This document shows positions 25,419 through 32,451 of a stretch of 37,474 nt of DNA, piece after piece. The notes under the pieces are model-generated. The model was not told where the DNA came from. It saw only the letters and a list, made by a program, of their open reading frames with translations, and made no database searches. This DNA comes from a virus: IMG/VR virus record IMGVR_UViG_3300023118_000242, positions 1 through 37,474 of that record. One strand, 5' to 3'. Every line of letters starts with the position of its first letter. The first letter of the stretch is position 1. The translations under genes were made by a program, and so were the position numbers.

Positions 25419-25442
25419 AAAACCCGGCGCGAGGGCCGGGTT
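25419..25442 (-). terminator. Leader terminator upstream of the late operon
   Basis: On the minus strand AACCCGGC-CCTCGC-GCCGGGTT (8 perfect base pairs) is followed by TTCGCGTTT. It lies about 40-60 bases downstream of the predicted late transcription start and immediately before the holin gene, the position of tR' in lambda. It is a natural target for the Q-like protein encoded at 25906-26265. Confidence 0.65.
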
Positions 25443-25485
25443 TGTGGTGAGGTCGCTGGTTACGTACCTCTCTGAACATGACTGA

Positions 25486-25514
25486 TTTATACCCCTCCAG
25501 TCCGGTGGCAGCAA
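25486..25514 (-). promoter_or_regulatory. Predicted late promoter (TTGCTG-N17-TATAAA)
   Basis: Minus strand -35 TTGCTG at 25514-25509, 17-base spacer, -10 TATAAA at 25491-25486; start expected near 25479. The weak -35 suggests a need for an activator. It is overlapped by one arm of a 9-base hairpin (GGTGGCAGC 25504-25512 with GCTGCCACC 25524-25532), which also separates the promoter from the P-box-like array. Confidence 0.55.
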
Positions 25515-25534
25515 GCGTTTAGCGCTGCCACCCC

Positions 25535-25600
25535 GCAATCAACGGCCATCAACGGCAATCAGCGGACATATACGGGCAATCAACGGCCATCAACGGACAT
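25535..25600 (-). promoter_or_regulatory. P-box-like array of phased decamers (PrtN-type binding site candidate)
   Basis: Read on the minus strand the region is a run of six adjoining 10-11-base units, ATGTCCGTTG, ATGGCCGTTG, ATTGCCCGTAT, ATGTCCGCTG, ATTGCCGTTG, ATGGCCGTTG, then ATTGC. A 21-base segment (25535-25555) recurs exactly at 25576-25596. The units match the pyocin P-box pattern ATTGnn(n)GTnn(n), described as the site through which PrtN activates pyocin genes. They are spaced one helical turn apart, just upstream of the late promoter. Confidence 0.65.
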
Positions 25601-25696
25601 ATAACGTGACTGGCTATGGCCCCGCAGGGCAGTGACCGACCTGCCCCACACAACTAAAGACAGGTGCGCCAATTGCAGCCCCCAAGAATCAAAGCG

Positions 25697-25887
25697 CTGA
25701 CCTACCGTCCTACTATTTATTACCTTTTCCCCCGTATAGAGAGAGATTAATAAACGCTGCGCGTGACACGCGCGTGCGAGGGTGTACGCACTACGCGGGG
25801 AAATCCCAGAAAAGGTAGGACAGTAGGTCAGAGCCCCGATTGGCGGGCGCTGCGCCTGCTCCACCAGCAATAGCACCAGTAGGTCAG
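25697..25887. other. Candidate replication origin: inverted repeat, iterons, AT-rich segments
   Basis: A 17-base inverted repeat with one mismatch (25697-25713 with 25815-25831) encloses ~100 bases containing AT-rich tracts (25714-25723, 25746-25754) and a 15-base palindrome GCGCGTG-A-CACGCGC (25759-25773). CAGTAGGTCAG occurs directly repeated at 25821-25831 and 25877-25887, and its relative is inverted at 25697. No gene is supported across 25601-25905. The position just downstream of the primase/helicase and antiterminator genes suits an origin, but no function is proven. Confidence 0.4.
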
Positions 25888-25905
25888 GCAAGCCAAAAGG
25901 CACAA

Positions 25906-26265
25906 TCACGCTGCGCGCTCCAGCAACAAACCCGCTATCTCCAGATGGGCAGCATGCAAGCGCTCATAGAACTGCGTACGTCCGCATCCACAATGTGCCC
26001 ACTTCTGCCGTTCCAGGCTGGATCTATTCAGATAATGCTCACGCACCACCTGCTCCAACGGCCACGCCAGATGCTTGTTCACGATCAATTCTATATCTGC
26101 GCTGTAGGGCAGAAGCATCCTAGATCCACCGCACGATCCACGTATCAACTCACCCCGGCAATCCATCAACTGTCCCAACATACTGCTGACACCGCCGCCG
26201 GCCCCCGTGCCTCCATGCATATCCAGCGCCCAGAGTTTCAGCATCTCATCCATTTCAGGAATCAA
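25906..26265 (-). CDS. Q: Q-like late antiterminator (Phage_antitermQ type)
   Basis: The ~119-residue product resembles Q-type antiterminators of lambdoid prophages: an MDEMLKLWALDMHGG start, R-G-S-C-G-G-S, DIELIVNKHLAWPLEQVVREHYL, and a C-terminal helix-turn-helix-like segment with GCGRTQFYERLHAAHLEIAG. I use TTG 26265, which overlaps the primase stop (TTGA) and has AGGAG eight bases upstream; ATG 26253 in frame is the alternative. It lies directly before the late promoter and leader terminator, as Q does in lambda, and should load onto RNA polymerase there to read through the terminators of the late operon. Confidence 0.7.
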   Translation of the reverse strand: MIPEMDEMLKLWALDMHGGTGAGGGVSSMLGQLMDCRGELIRGSCGGSRMLLPYSADIELIVNKHLAWPLEQVVREHYLNRSSLERQKWAHCGCGRTQFYERLHAAHLEIAGLLLERAA

Positions 26266-28484
26266 AATGCAGTCTCCTGTGTGGGCTCGATAATTCTGCG
26301 CTTCCACTCAGCCGGCTTCAAATACTCATAACCACGAACGCCAGCAGGGCCACTAGTACGGCGTCGGCGCGGCCATTTCAGCCGATGCATAATCTTGCCG
26401 ATCCGCATCTGCTCAGGCTTGCCCCAGTGGCTCGGGTCAATATTCAGCGCATGCTGCAACAGGTGTGCGCCCGTCACAGTTTCGCCGAGATGCTTGGCTG
26501 CCAGGTAGTGAACCACTGGTTCTTCCCACATATCCGCCTGGAAGCGCTTATCCTGCTCAGCCGCAAACAGTTCGTTCTCTTCACGCTCAGCCCACCAAAT
26601 ATCACCCGCGCGAAAACAGGCTACCGCCTCGGCCCAGAGTTGATCACGCTCAGCCCGCAGGCCATCCAGATCAACCTTCGTACACGTCACCGGCCAATAA
26701 CGGCGGTTGCCCGTGTCATCCTTTAGGTACTCATCCTGGTTAGTGGTGCCGATAAATACACTCTGGCGCGGCACACTCAAATGCCGCCGCCCGTAGCTCT
26801 CTCGGTAATGGTCCGTAGCCGATGAAACAAATTGCTTGGCCTTTGTTGTATCGGACTTATTCAGTGCATCCAGTTCCGCCATCTCGATGATCCACTTACC
26901 CCGGATCGCCTGATACGCATCCTTGCTGCTCATGTCGAATGCCGTATCCATAAACCACTTACCGGCAAGTATGCCTGCAGCAGTCGACTTACCCTCCCCC
27001 TGCAACCCCTCCAGAATGAGCATCACATCGACCTTACAGCCAGGCTGGAAAACACGTGCTACAGCAGACAGCAACCAGCGCTTACCCACCTTCCGCGTGT
27101 AATCACTATCAGCAACGCCCAGCCGATCCTGTAGCCAATGCTCCAGTCGCGGAGCGCCATCCCACACCAACCCGCCCAAATAATCGCGCACCGGATGAAA
27201 GGCATTGTCATGCGCAACTGAGTTAACCGCCTCAAACACATTTGGTGACTTCACGGACAACCCGTAAACCTCGGCCAGCCACATCATCACCTTAATATCG
27301 TCTATATCCTCCCAGTCACCTGCATTGCCACCAAAAGGCGGTGTACGAGCCTTAATAATTTTCGACGCGAACGAATCCCACGCAATCACCCCGCTCCAGC
27401 GCGAGTCATTACCCAGAATCAATCCGACGTTATAAGGGTGCGCCAAAATCCCACCCTTAGCAGACCGCAACAGCTTTTCATGCCATCCGGCATCCGTCGC
27501 CGGTCTTACCAGCGCCAACACCTGGCGGCGCACCGCATCTAAACCCTCAGCACAATGCAAGTCGTTAAAATCCGTCCAACCAGCCTCACGGTCATTATCG
27601 AAGATCGGCAATACCACCTGACCACCAACGACCACCGCCGCGTTCTCCGCTTTCACCTTGCCCGTGTTGAACGGCTTGCCCTGCACCTGGGTTTTCCAAT
27701 CATCATCGGCACAGAACAACAGCGGGCGACCGGGGTAACGCACACGCAGGCCCTGCGCTACCGGCAACAGATTGCCAGCATCGAAGCACACAGCCACCGT
27801 CAGCGCCGTCGCCATATGCAAGCTCGCTCCGGTCACGTACCCCTCGCACACCAGAATCGCATCACCGGGCTCAGGTTCAGGGCCGATCAAATGCACTGCC
27901 CCCTCTTTCTCCAAGCCCGCCGGCCAATACGTCTTATTACGCCCCAGCTTGGGCTGCACTTCGGGGAACAACACCTGCAGGCCGATCACCTCCCTGGTTT
28001 TGACACTGCGCATTGGTACAAGCGCACAGCCCGATTTGTTCTTATAACGCAGGCCAAAACCGGCCACACGCTTCGCATCCAGATATGCGCAATGGCCCTT
28101 TACCTCCAAATGCTTCCACATACCCGCAGCACGGCGCGCGGCAGTTCGATGCTTGCGTGCCTCGGCTTCAGCCGCCTTACGCTGACCCTCCTCGGCCCGC
28201 GCCCGCATCACTGCCCGATCCTCAGCGCTCAACCGGCCACCCTTGACCTTAATCTTCTGCCAACTCCCCTTTTCACCCTGGCGCCAGTCACCAAACGCAC
28301 CGCAATACAACGTCTTGCCGCCAGTCAGATGTTCATAGATCACATACCAGCCCGTTTTTTCGGGGGCCTTATCACCGTCGCACTCACTGCGCGTCCGTTT
28401 ACCAATCACCAGTGGAGTTTCAGGTTTAAGCCCGTAGTCCTGCAGTTGGGCCAACACATCATCGAGCAGTTCGTGATTAGTCAT
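26262..28484 (-). CDS. Phage primase/helicase with TOPRIM and VapE-type domains
   Basis: The 740-residue protein joins an N-terminal region (no clear zinc-finger), a TOPRIM domain (CEGYVTGASL with Glu214; CADDD 258-262) and a C-terminal VapE/D5-like ATPase: Walker A GLQGEGKST (493-501), Walker B IIEMAELD (532-539), sensor IGTTN (578-582) and GNRRYWPV (592-599). This is the P4-alpha-like layout of primase plus helicase and probably starts phage DNA replication. Neighbours overlap by four bases on both sides (zinc-finger protein upstream, Q-like protein downstream). Confidence 0.9.
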   Translation of the reverse strand: MTNHELLDDVLAQLQDYGLKPETPLVIGKRTRSECDGDKAPEKTGWYVIYEHLTGGKTLYCGAFGDWRQGEKGSWQKIKVKGGRLSAEDRAVMRARAEEGQRKAAEAEARKHRTAARRAAGMWKHLEVKGHCAYLDAKRVAGFGLRYKNKSGCALVPMRSVKTREVIGLQVLFPEVQPKLGRNKTYWPAGLEKEGAVHLIGPEPEPGDAILVCEGYVTGASLHMATALTVAVCFDAGNLLPVAQGLRVRYPGRPLLFCADDDWKTQVQGKPFNTGKVKAENAAVVVGGQVVLPIFDNDREAGWTDFNDLHCAEGLDAVRRQVLALVRPATDAGWHEKLLRSAKGGILAHPYNVGLILGNDSRWSGVIAWDSFASKIIKARTPPFGGNAGDWEDIDDIKVMMWLAEVYGLSVKSPNVFEAVNSVAHDNAFHPVRDYLGGLVWDGAPRLEHWLQDRLGVADSDYTRKVGKRWLLSAVARVFQPGCKVDVMLILEGLQGEGKSTAAGILAGKWFMDTAFDMSSKDAYQAIRGKWIIEMAELDALNKSDTTKAKQFVSSATDHYRESYGRRHLSVPRQSVFIGTTNQDEYLKDDTGNRRYWPVTCTKVDLDGLRAERDQLWAEAVACFRAGDIWWAEREENELFAAEQDKRFQADMWEEPVVHYLAAKHLGETVTGAHLLQHALNIDPSHWGKPEQMRIGKIMHRLKWPRRRRTSGPAGVRGYEYLKPAEWKRRIIEPTQETAF

Positions 28485-28699
28485 GAGCGCACCCCACGCC
28501 GGTCGGCCAGTTCCTGGCAGTCAGTGCAGCGTGTACAGCCGCGATCAAGCATCGCCAGCCGCCGAGCCTCAAGAATGCCCTCCCCGCAGTCCACACACTC
28601 AAGAGCGCATTGACCTGGGTTGGCGGTAGGTCGAGCGGCCATGGCCAGCGCGAGATTAAGGGCGATAACATCATCAGCAACATCTGCATTGTCAGACAT
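28481..28699 (-). CDS. TraR/DksA-type C4 zinc-finger protein
   Basis: The 72-residue protein contains C-x-x-C-G-x17-C-x-x-C, as in CVDCGEGILEARRLAMLDRGC and TDC, the zinc finger of TraR/DksA-family proteins. F-plasmid TraR binds in the RNA polymerase secondary channel without ppGpp; phage-encoded short members are thought to act likewise or to be remnants of that fold. GGAGG precedes ATG 28699. It overlaps both neighbours by 4-8 bases, so it belongs to the early left operon. Confidence 0.8.
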   Translation of the reverse strand: MSDNADVADDVIALNLALAMAARPTANPGQCALECVDCGEGILEARRLAMLDRGCTRCTDCQELADRRGVRS

Positions 28700-29201
28700 G
28701 GGTCAGATCCTCCGCGTGTTTCTTGCGGAGCACCGCGCGCAATTTGAACACCGCCTGGACCATGCGCTCGGCCAGCAGCTCAAACTCAGCCAGCTCGTCA
28801 TCATCCAACTTGTCATCCTTAAGCGCGGTCGACACATGCGTGGCCAACTCACCTTCGCGGGAGAGCAACTCCCCAATGACAGCCATCAGCGACTGCGCCG
28901 TGTCGGTGTCACTCAACTCGGAAACGTCGATTCCCACCCAACCGATGGGATGCAACAACGCATCTACGATGCGCGGATCGCGCGTGGCATCCAATACCAA
29001 CTCAAGATCGCCAATGTTAGGCGTGTGGCTGGTGTTGGTCAGGCTCAGCTTGTGATTGAGAGTGGTGGCGTTACCACCGTCGATAGCGGCAATGGCAGTA
29101 GCGCCGCCCGGATAATCACGTGCGGCGTGAAGCAAAGCTTGCGGTAGAGTCAACAGCGAACGCCGTGCGCGCTCAATGGAATTGAACTGTTTACGGTTCA
29201 T
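28692..29201 (-). CDS. CII-like regulatory protein (phage CP76 family)
   Basis: The 169-residue product has the CP76/CII-family layout: ERARRSLLTLPQALLHAARDYPGGATAIAAIDG near the N-terminus, NATTLNHKLSLTNTSHTPNIGDLELVLDATRD in the middle, a DNA-binding-type helical region, and a C-terminal Leu/Glu-rich helix (AEFELLAERMVQAVFKLRAVLRKK). In related Pseudomonas prophages it is annotated as phage regulatory CII family protein. GGAG precedes ATG 29201. It is the first gene of the leftward early operon after the structured non-coding region. Confidence 0.75.
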   Translation of the reverse strand: MNRKQFNSIERARRSLLTLPQALLHAARDYPGGATAIAAIDGGNATTLNHKLSLTNTSHTPNIGDLELVLDATRDPRIVDALLHPIGWVGIDVSELSDTDTAQSLMAVIGELLSREGELATHVSTALKDDKLDDDELAEFELLAERMVQAVFKLRAVLRKKHAEDLTHV

Positions 29202-29224
29202 GGCAAAACTCCAAAAACTCTGCC

Positions 29225-29533
29225 AGTGACCGCCGCGTGCCTGTTTGGTACAGTTGCGCCGTGGTCACTCACAGGTGGTCGCATGCAGCCGGGCGCTCTG
29301 TGGTAGAAACTCCGGCTGCACCCCAATGGCAAGGCACACGCTCCGCATGCGCCCTGCCGTTAAAGCCTGAAGACCGTGGTGGGTTATCAGGCAACCCAAG
29401 GCATCCGTGCCTTGGTAGCGCGATAAAGGGAGGCGGTTTGCATGTGGTTTGCCCGCCTACCTTCATCGTGACCCGACAGCACTGTGGTGGTGTGTGCCGG
29501 GAGGAAACGGGCGGCCTTTCGGTCGCCTTTTTT
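29225..29533 (+). ncRNA. Highly structured non-coding region between cII-like and cro-like genes (RNA candidate)
   Basis: No gene is convincing in the 339 bases between the CII-like and Cro-like genes. The + strand has a series of perfect stems: 29225-29231/29263-29269 (7 bp), 29284-29292/29312-29320 (9 bp), 29396-29403/29408-29415 (8 bp), 29431-29436/29453-29458 (6 bp), and ends with GGCGGCC-TTTC-GGTCGCC followed by six T (29510-29533), an intrinsic terminator on the + strand only. GGGTT 29381-29385 can pair AACCC 29393-29397 only if the third stem opens. An RNA antisense to the cro-cII transcript, comparable in position to lambda OOP or P1 C4, is the simplest reading. The 5' end is not located. 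Confidence 0.4.
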
Positions 29534-29540
29534 CTAAGAC

Positions 29541-29828
29541 CTATGCGGCGGCCTGGAAGACAGGAGCCGGGAACAGGTCTGGTAGATCTGGGCGCAGCTC
29601 ATGAGGCAGAACCTTGCCCTCCGAGGCCCGAGCAACAGAATGAACACGCTCTGTAGGAACGCGACCCGTCTTGAGCCACTTCCAAACGTGCGGCTGCTTG
29701 ACGTTGCAGCGCCGCGCTAATTCAGACTGGTTGTTACCACAGACTTCAAGAACTCGCATTAGCGCGGCGTGGCCCTCGGGAATGGAACCGGCGGGCGGCA
29801 CATTTTGTTCAAGGCGATTTGCAGTCAT
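29541..29828 (-). CDS. Cro-like repressor (YdaS-type helix-turn-helix)
   Basis: The 95-residue protein contains HAALMRVLEVCGNNQSELARRCNVKQPHVWKWLKTGRVPTERV, a helix-turn-helix of the YdaS/Cro family (recognition helix around VKQPHVWKWL). It is transcribed divergently from the CI-like repressor with 106 bases between the start codons, the usual genetic switch. GAGGTG lies upstream of ATG 29828. It probably represses the repressor promoter during lytic growth. Confidence 0.85.
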   Translation of the reverse strand: MTANRLEQNVPPAGSIPEGHAALMRVLEVCGNNQSELARRCNVKQPHVWKWLKTGRVPTERVHSVARASEGKVLPHELRPDLPDLFPAPVFQAAA

Positions 29829-29859
29829 GGGAACACCTCAATGAGTAAACGACGCAGAG

Positions 29860-29926
29860 ATTATAACTTTAGGATTAATTGATCAACAACCTTAGCTGTT
29901 GGACATTCTATAACCACAGTTATAAC
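29860..29926. promoter_or_regulatory. CI/Cro switch: divergent promoters and operators
   Basis: For cro (minus): TTGTTG (plus 29884-29889), 18-base spacer, TATAAT (plus 29860-29865). For the repressor (plus): TTGGAC 29899-29904, 16-base spacer, TATAAC 29921-29926. Operator-like elements: TATAAC-CACA-GTTATA (29909-29924), CAACA-N8-TGTTG (29884-29901), and ATAACTTTAGG (29863-29873). The palindromes cover the -10 of the repressor promoter and the -35 of the cro promoter, so both are likely autoregulated. Confidence 0.6.
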
Positions 29927-29934
29927 CTGCACCT

Positions 29935-30720
29935 ATGAACTATTTAGATAAAACTCAGCTACCTACCCTCGCAGATCGCCTGAGTTACGCGATGTCTCAG
30001 TGCAATTTCAGCCAAGAAGCCCTGGCTTCAGCTGCTGGATGCACGCAAGCCAGCATTCAGAAGATAAGCTCTGGAAAGTCTCAAAAAAGCCGATTCTTGC
30101 CTGCAATTGCACGAGCACTGCAGGTCGACATAGATTGGCTTGAGCTGGGCGTGATCCCGATCCCCCAATCAACCAACGAAACCATCCGCAAGTACCGCCC
30201 ACAAGACGGAACCCCACTTGCGCTGGGCGAACTTTCGTTATGGGACGACTCAACTCCAATGAAAGGCGAAGAGATCGCCTTGCCCCTTTATAAGGAAGTC
30301 GAGATAGCTTCAGGACTGGGAAAGTCGTCAATTCAGATTGACGATGGGCGCAAGGTTTGGTTTTCCAGCTACACATTGCGTAAAGCAGGCGTAGATCCCT
30401 CTAACGCCGCTTGCGCCACAAACACAGGTAATTCTAATCATCCCCTGATCCTAGACCGCGCGACACTTGGCGTTGATAAAGGAACGACGAAGATCATCGA
30501 CGGGCAAATTTATGCGCTCGAGCATGACGGTCTTTTGAGGGTCAAATTCCTTTACCGCATCTCCGGCGGCATTCGCCTAAGAAGCTTCAACCACGAAGAG
30601 TACGCCGACGAAGACTATTCCTTCGAAGAGGTGATGGAACAACGCATTCAAATAATCGGCAGAATTTTTTGGTGGTCCACCCTAAACCTCATAAATTCTT
30701 CACTCCTCCCCAAAAATTAA
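29935..30720 (+). CDS. cI: CI-like repressor, S24/LexA-type peptidase fold
   Basis: The 261-residue protein has an N-terminal helix-turn-helix (about residues 12-60; FSQEALASAAGCTQASIQKISSG) and a C-terminal S24 domain. The nucleophile block reads TGNSNHPLI (Ser167), compared with the family GNSMEP, and a Lys204 follows in LRVKFLYR, so the Ser/Lys dyad is kept. The usual Ala-Gly cleavage site appears as Ala125-Ser126-Gly127 in EIASGLG, a possible change in self-cleavage. It resembles PrtR-type repressors of Pseudomonas and should keep the prophage silent until DNA damage. Confidence 0.88.
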   Translation: MNYLDKTQLPTLADRLSYAMSQCNFSQEALASAAGCTQASIQKISSGKSQKSRFLPAIARALQVDIDWLELGVIPIPQSTNETIRKYRPQDGTPLALGELSLWDDSTPMKGEEIALPLYKEVEIASGLGKSSIQIDDGRKVWFSSYTLRKAGVDPSNAACATNTGNSNHPLILDRATLGVDKGTTKIIDGQIYALEHDGLLRVKFLYRISGGIRLRSFNHEEYADEDYSFEEVMEQRIQIIGRIFWWSTLNLINSSLLPKN

Positions 30721-30731
30721 TCGCTAGGTTA

Positions 30732-30760
30732 TTGAACCAAATTAAAACCTAAGTTATTTT
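30732..30760 (+). promoter_or_regulatory. Predicted promoter of the rightward small-gene operon with operator-like sequence
   Basis: TTGAAC (30732-30737), 17-base spacer, TATTTT (30755-30760). The spacer and -10 contain AACCTAAGTTAT, whose complement ATAACTTAGGTTTTAATT closely resembles ATAACTTTAGGATTAATT in the CI/Cro switch (29863-29880). The same repressor may therefore control this operon. Confidence 0.5.
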
Positions 30761-30796
30761 TGCCTCACTCTCCCACCACAGAGCGAGGCAATTCCC

Positions 30797-30967
30797 ATGC
30801 AAACCGCAACCTTGCACGTACTCCCAACGTGCCCAGAAAGCCGCGTTTTCGAGGTGCGCCGCCTAGCCATAATCTACGGCTGCGCCTTCGCCCCTTCCAA
30901 ACGCAAATCAACCACCAGCCCTAAGCCTGCCCCCTTCCCTCCTGACGATGGAGGGCGTGCAGCATGA
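30797..30967 (+). CDS. Small hypothetical protein (56 aa), first gene of the rightward operon
   Basis: ATG 30797 is the first start after the predicted promoter; the frame ends at 30967 with an ATGA overlap to the next gene. The product has a short N-terminal beta-like region (MQTATLHVLPTCPESRVFEVRRLAIIYGCAF begins it) and a basic, Pro/Lys-rich C-terminus. No family is recognised. GAGG upstream of the start serves as ribosome binding site. Confidence 0.55.
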   Translation: MQTATLHVLPTCPESRVFEVRRLAIIYGCAFAPSKRKSTTSPKPAPFPPDDGGRAA

Positions 30968-31521
30968 GCAGACTGTCTCTCAACGCTAGTGCCTATATAC
31001 GCCTACAGGCCCAGGTTAACCTCAGCGGCACCTTCAATCACTCCCTGCACTCGCGTGATGGCGGTCAATCCGTATCTGCTCAGGTCGAGATCGAGCAGTG
31101 CACCGTCGGCATCATGGTAATTGTGCACATTTGCGGGACGCTCAATTCCGTCACCCTCGATAAGCACCGCAAAGACAACGCCACTCGCGTAGCAAGCTTT
31201 ATCGAAAGTATCGCCAATGGCCGCAGTCCTACCGGCGCGCGCGAAGTAGATGAGCATGAGGCTGTCAGCGATACAGAAGCCACCCTACGTCTAGCAATCC
31301 GACGTGGGCATGGCAAATGGCGGGTGATCGCTGACGAACTGGAGCCCTCGATCCAGATTCAGCGCAACCGTAACGGCGGCAGAACGGTCAAGATCGATCT
31401 CGACAACGCCGGCTGCGTGATCACCCTGCCCGCCGACAACCAGCGCGCATACGCAATCTTGGCTGAAAACCTCAACCAGTTCCTGCAAGGCTACCGCAAT
31501 AGTCTCGCAGCCGCCGCGTGA
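30964..31521 (+). CDS. Hypothetical phage protein, 185 aa
   Basis: No family is recognised. The sequence looks like two halves joined by a charged linker near residue 95 (SPTGAREVDEHEAV), each with beta-rich character; the second half ends with a long helix (NQRAYAILAENLNQFLQGYRNSLA). The start overlaps the preceding stop and the gene is followed within ten bases by the KilAC-like gene, so it belongs to the rightward operon under the promoter at 30732. Confidence 0.65.
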   Translation: MSRLSLNASAYIRLQAQVNLSGTFNHSLHSRDGGQSVSAQVEIEQCTVGIMVIVHICGTLNSVTLDKHRKDNATRVASFIESIANGRSPTGAREVDEHEAVSDTEATLRLAIRRGHGKWRVIADELEPSIQIQRNRNGGRTVKIDLDNAGCVITLPADNQRAYAILAENLNQFLQGYRNSLAAAA

Positions 31522-31530
31522 GGTGCCGTC

Positions 31531-31821
31531 ATGAGCCTATCCCTCAAACGCGCAGCCGAACGCCTGGGCCTGGGTCACCGCGAGCTGATGAAACGCATGC
31601 GCGACAAAGGTTTGCTGGATAAAAAAAACCTTCCAGCTAACCCAGCCGCAACCAAAGACTTTCTAGTCACTCGCGAGAGCCGCTGGTTTCACGAGGAGTA
31701 CGGGCTGCAATACCAGCGCACCACGCGCGTGACCGATATCGGCATCTCCTGGCTTGCCAAGCAAGTCGGTATTGAGCGTCCAGCCCCACCCGCCGTGCCC
31801 GATCCGCGAGAAGTCGCGTAA
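31531..31821 (+). CDS. KilAC-domain protein (phage antirepressor C-terminal type)
   Basis: The 96-residue protein is essentially a stand-alone KilAC-like domain: LKRAAERLGLGHRELMKRMRDKGLLDKKN, then TRESRWFHEEYGLQYQRTTRVTDIGISWLAKQVG. In antirepressors this domain follows an N-terminal BRO or Rha domain that is missing here. It may bind DNA or a repressor. It overlaps the next gene by one base (TAATG). Confidence 0.65.
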   Translation: MSLSLKRAAERLGLGHRELMKRMRDKGLLDKKNLPANPAATKDFLVTRESRWFHEEYGLQYQRTTRVTDIGISWLAKQVGIERPAPPAVPDPREVA

Positions 31822-32003
31822 TGAGACAGCCCGAAGCCTGGCCGCGCCAGTACGCGCGCCAGATCACGGCGATGCGAACCCGTGAGGAACGCATCGCCGC
31901 GCTGGCAGAAGTACCGGATCACCTACGCGAACTGGTACGCACCCACGTCGAGATCGCCTGGAACCACCCCCGAGGTAACACACATGGACCGCAAACTGAT
32001 TGA
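31821..32003 (+). CDS. Small hypothetical protein (60 aa)
   Basis: The start overlaps the KilAC-like stop codon by one base and the end overlaps the next gene by 20 bases, so translation is probably coupled. The product is helical and rich in Arg, Glu and Ala (RQPEAWPRQYARQITAMRTREERIAALAEVPDHLRELVRTHVE), a pattern often seen in short phage proteins next to replication genes. No function is assigned. Confidence 0.6.
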   Translation: MRQPEAWPRQYARQITAMRTREERIAALAEVPDHLRELVRTHVEIAWNHPRGNTHGPQTD

Positions 32004-32451
32004 CACTTTACTGATCGAGCTGCTGAACCTGCCCGAAGAACGTCGTACGGCTGAGAAGATTCTTGCCAACCTCACCTTGGCTGCCACCGCCGCCGGCGCT
32101 TCCCTCACCATCACTGGCGCGCCGCTGCAAATCGAGCACCTACAACTGGCGGCTGCTCTCGACCAACTCGTCGTCGATCTCGGCCCCAACTACCGTGCTC
32201 GCGCCATGCTGCGCCTTGGCTACGGCATTGAGGGAGTTGAGCTAGGTGCAGTGCTCGAACCGCTCGACAGCACCTCCACACTGCCGCGTTTCGTGGCCTT
32301 TGGCAGCACAGCACGCACAGCGCTGGCAGCCATCAACCGCGACATCCGAGCAAGCCACCTACCTCATGCCAAAGCAGCGCCGCAACGTAAAACTGGAAAA
32401 CTGACGCTCGGCAGCCTCCAAGCGCAAATAGATAAGGCCAACGCAGCATGA
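31984..32451 (+). CDS. Hypothetical phage protein, 155 aa
   Basis: ATG 31984 is preceded by GAGGT at a good distance, so the longer frame back to 31882 is rejected. The product (DRKLIDTLLIELLNLPEERRTAEKILANLTLAA...) is helical with a Lys/Arg-rich C-terminus. No family is recognised. It ends with an ATGA overlap to the PrtN-like gene, which makes it a member of the same coupled operon. Confidence 0.6.
   Translation: MDRKLIDTLLIELLNLPEERRTAEKILANLTLAATAAGASLTITGAPLQIEHLQLAAALDQLVVDLGPNYRARAMLRLGYGIEGVELGAVLEPLDSTSTLPRFVAFGSTARTALAAINRDIRASHLPHAKAAPQRKTGKLTLGSLQAQIDKANAA

Noticed and set aside
25580-25909. Minus strand open frame across the control region
   Set aside because: It runs through the inverted repeat and P-box-like array, has no family pattern, and starts without a ribosome binding site.
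27555-28613. Long + strand open frame opposite the primase gene
   Set aside because: Antisense to a gene with clear TOPRIM and ATPase motifs; no similarity or start signals.
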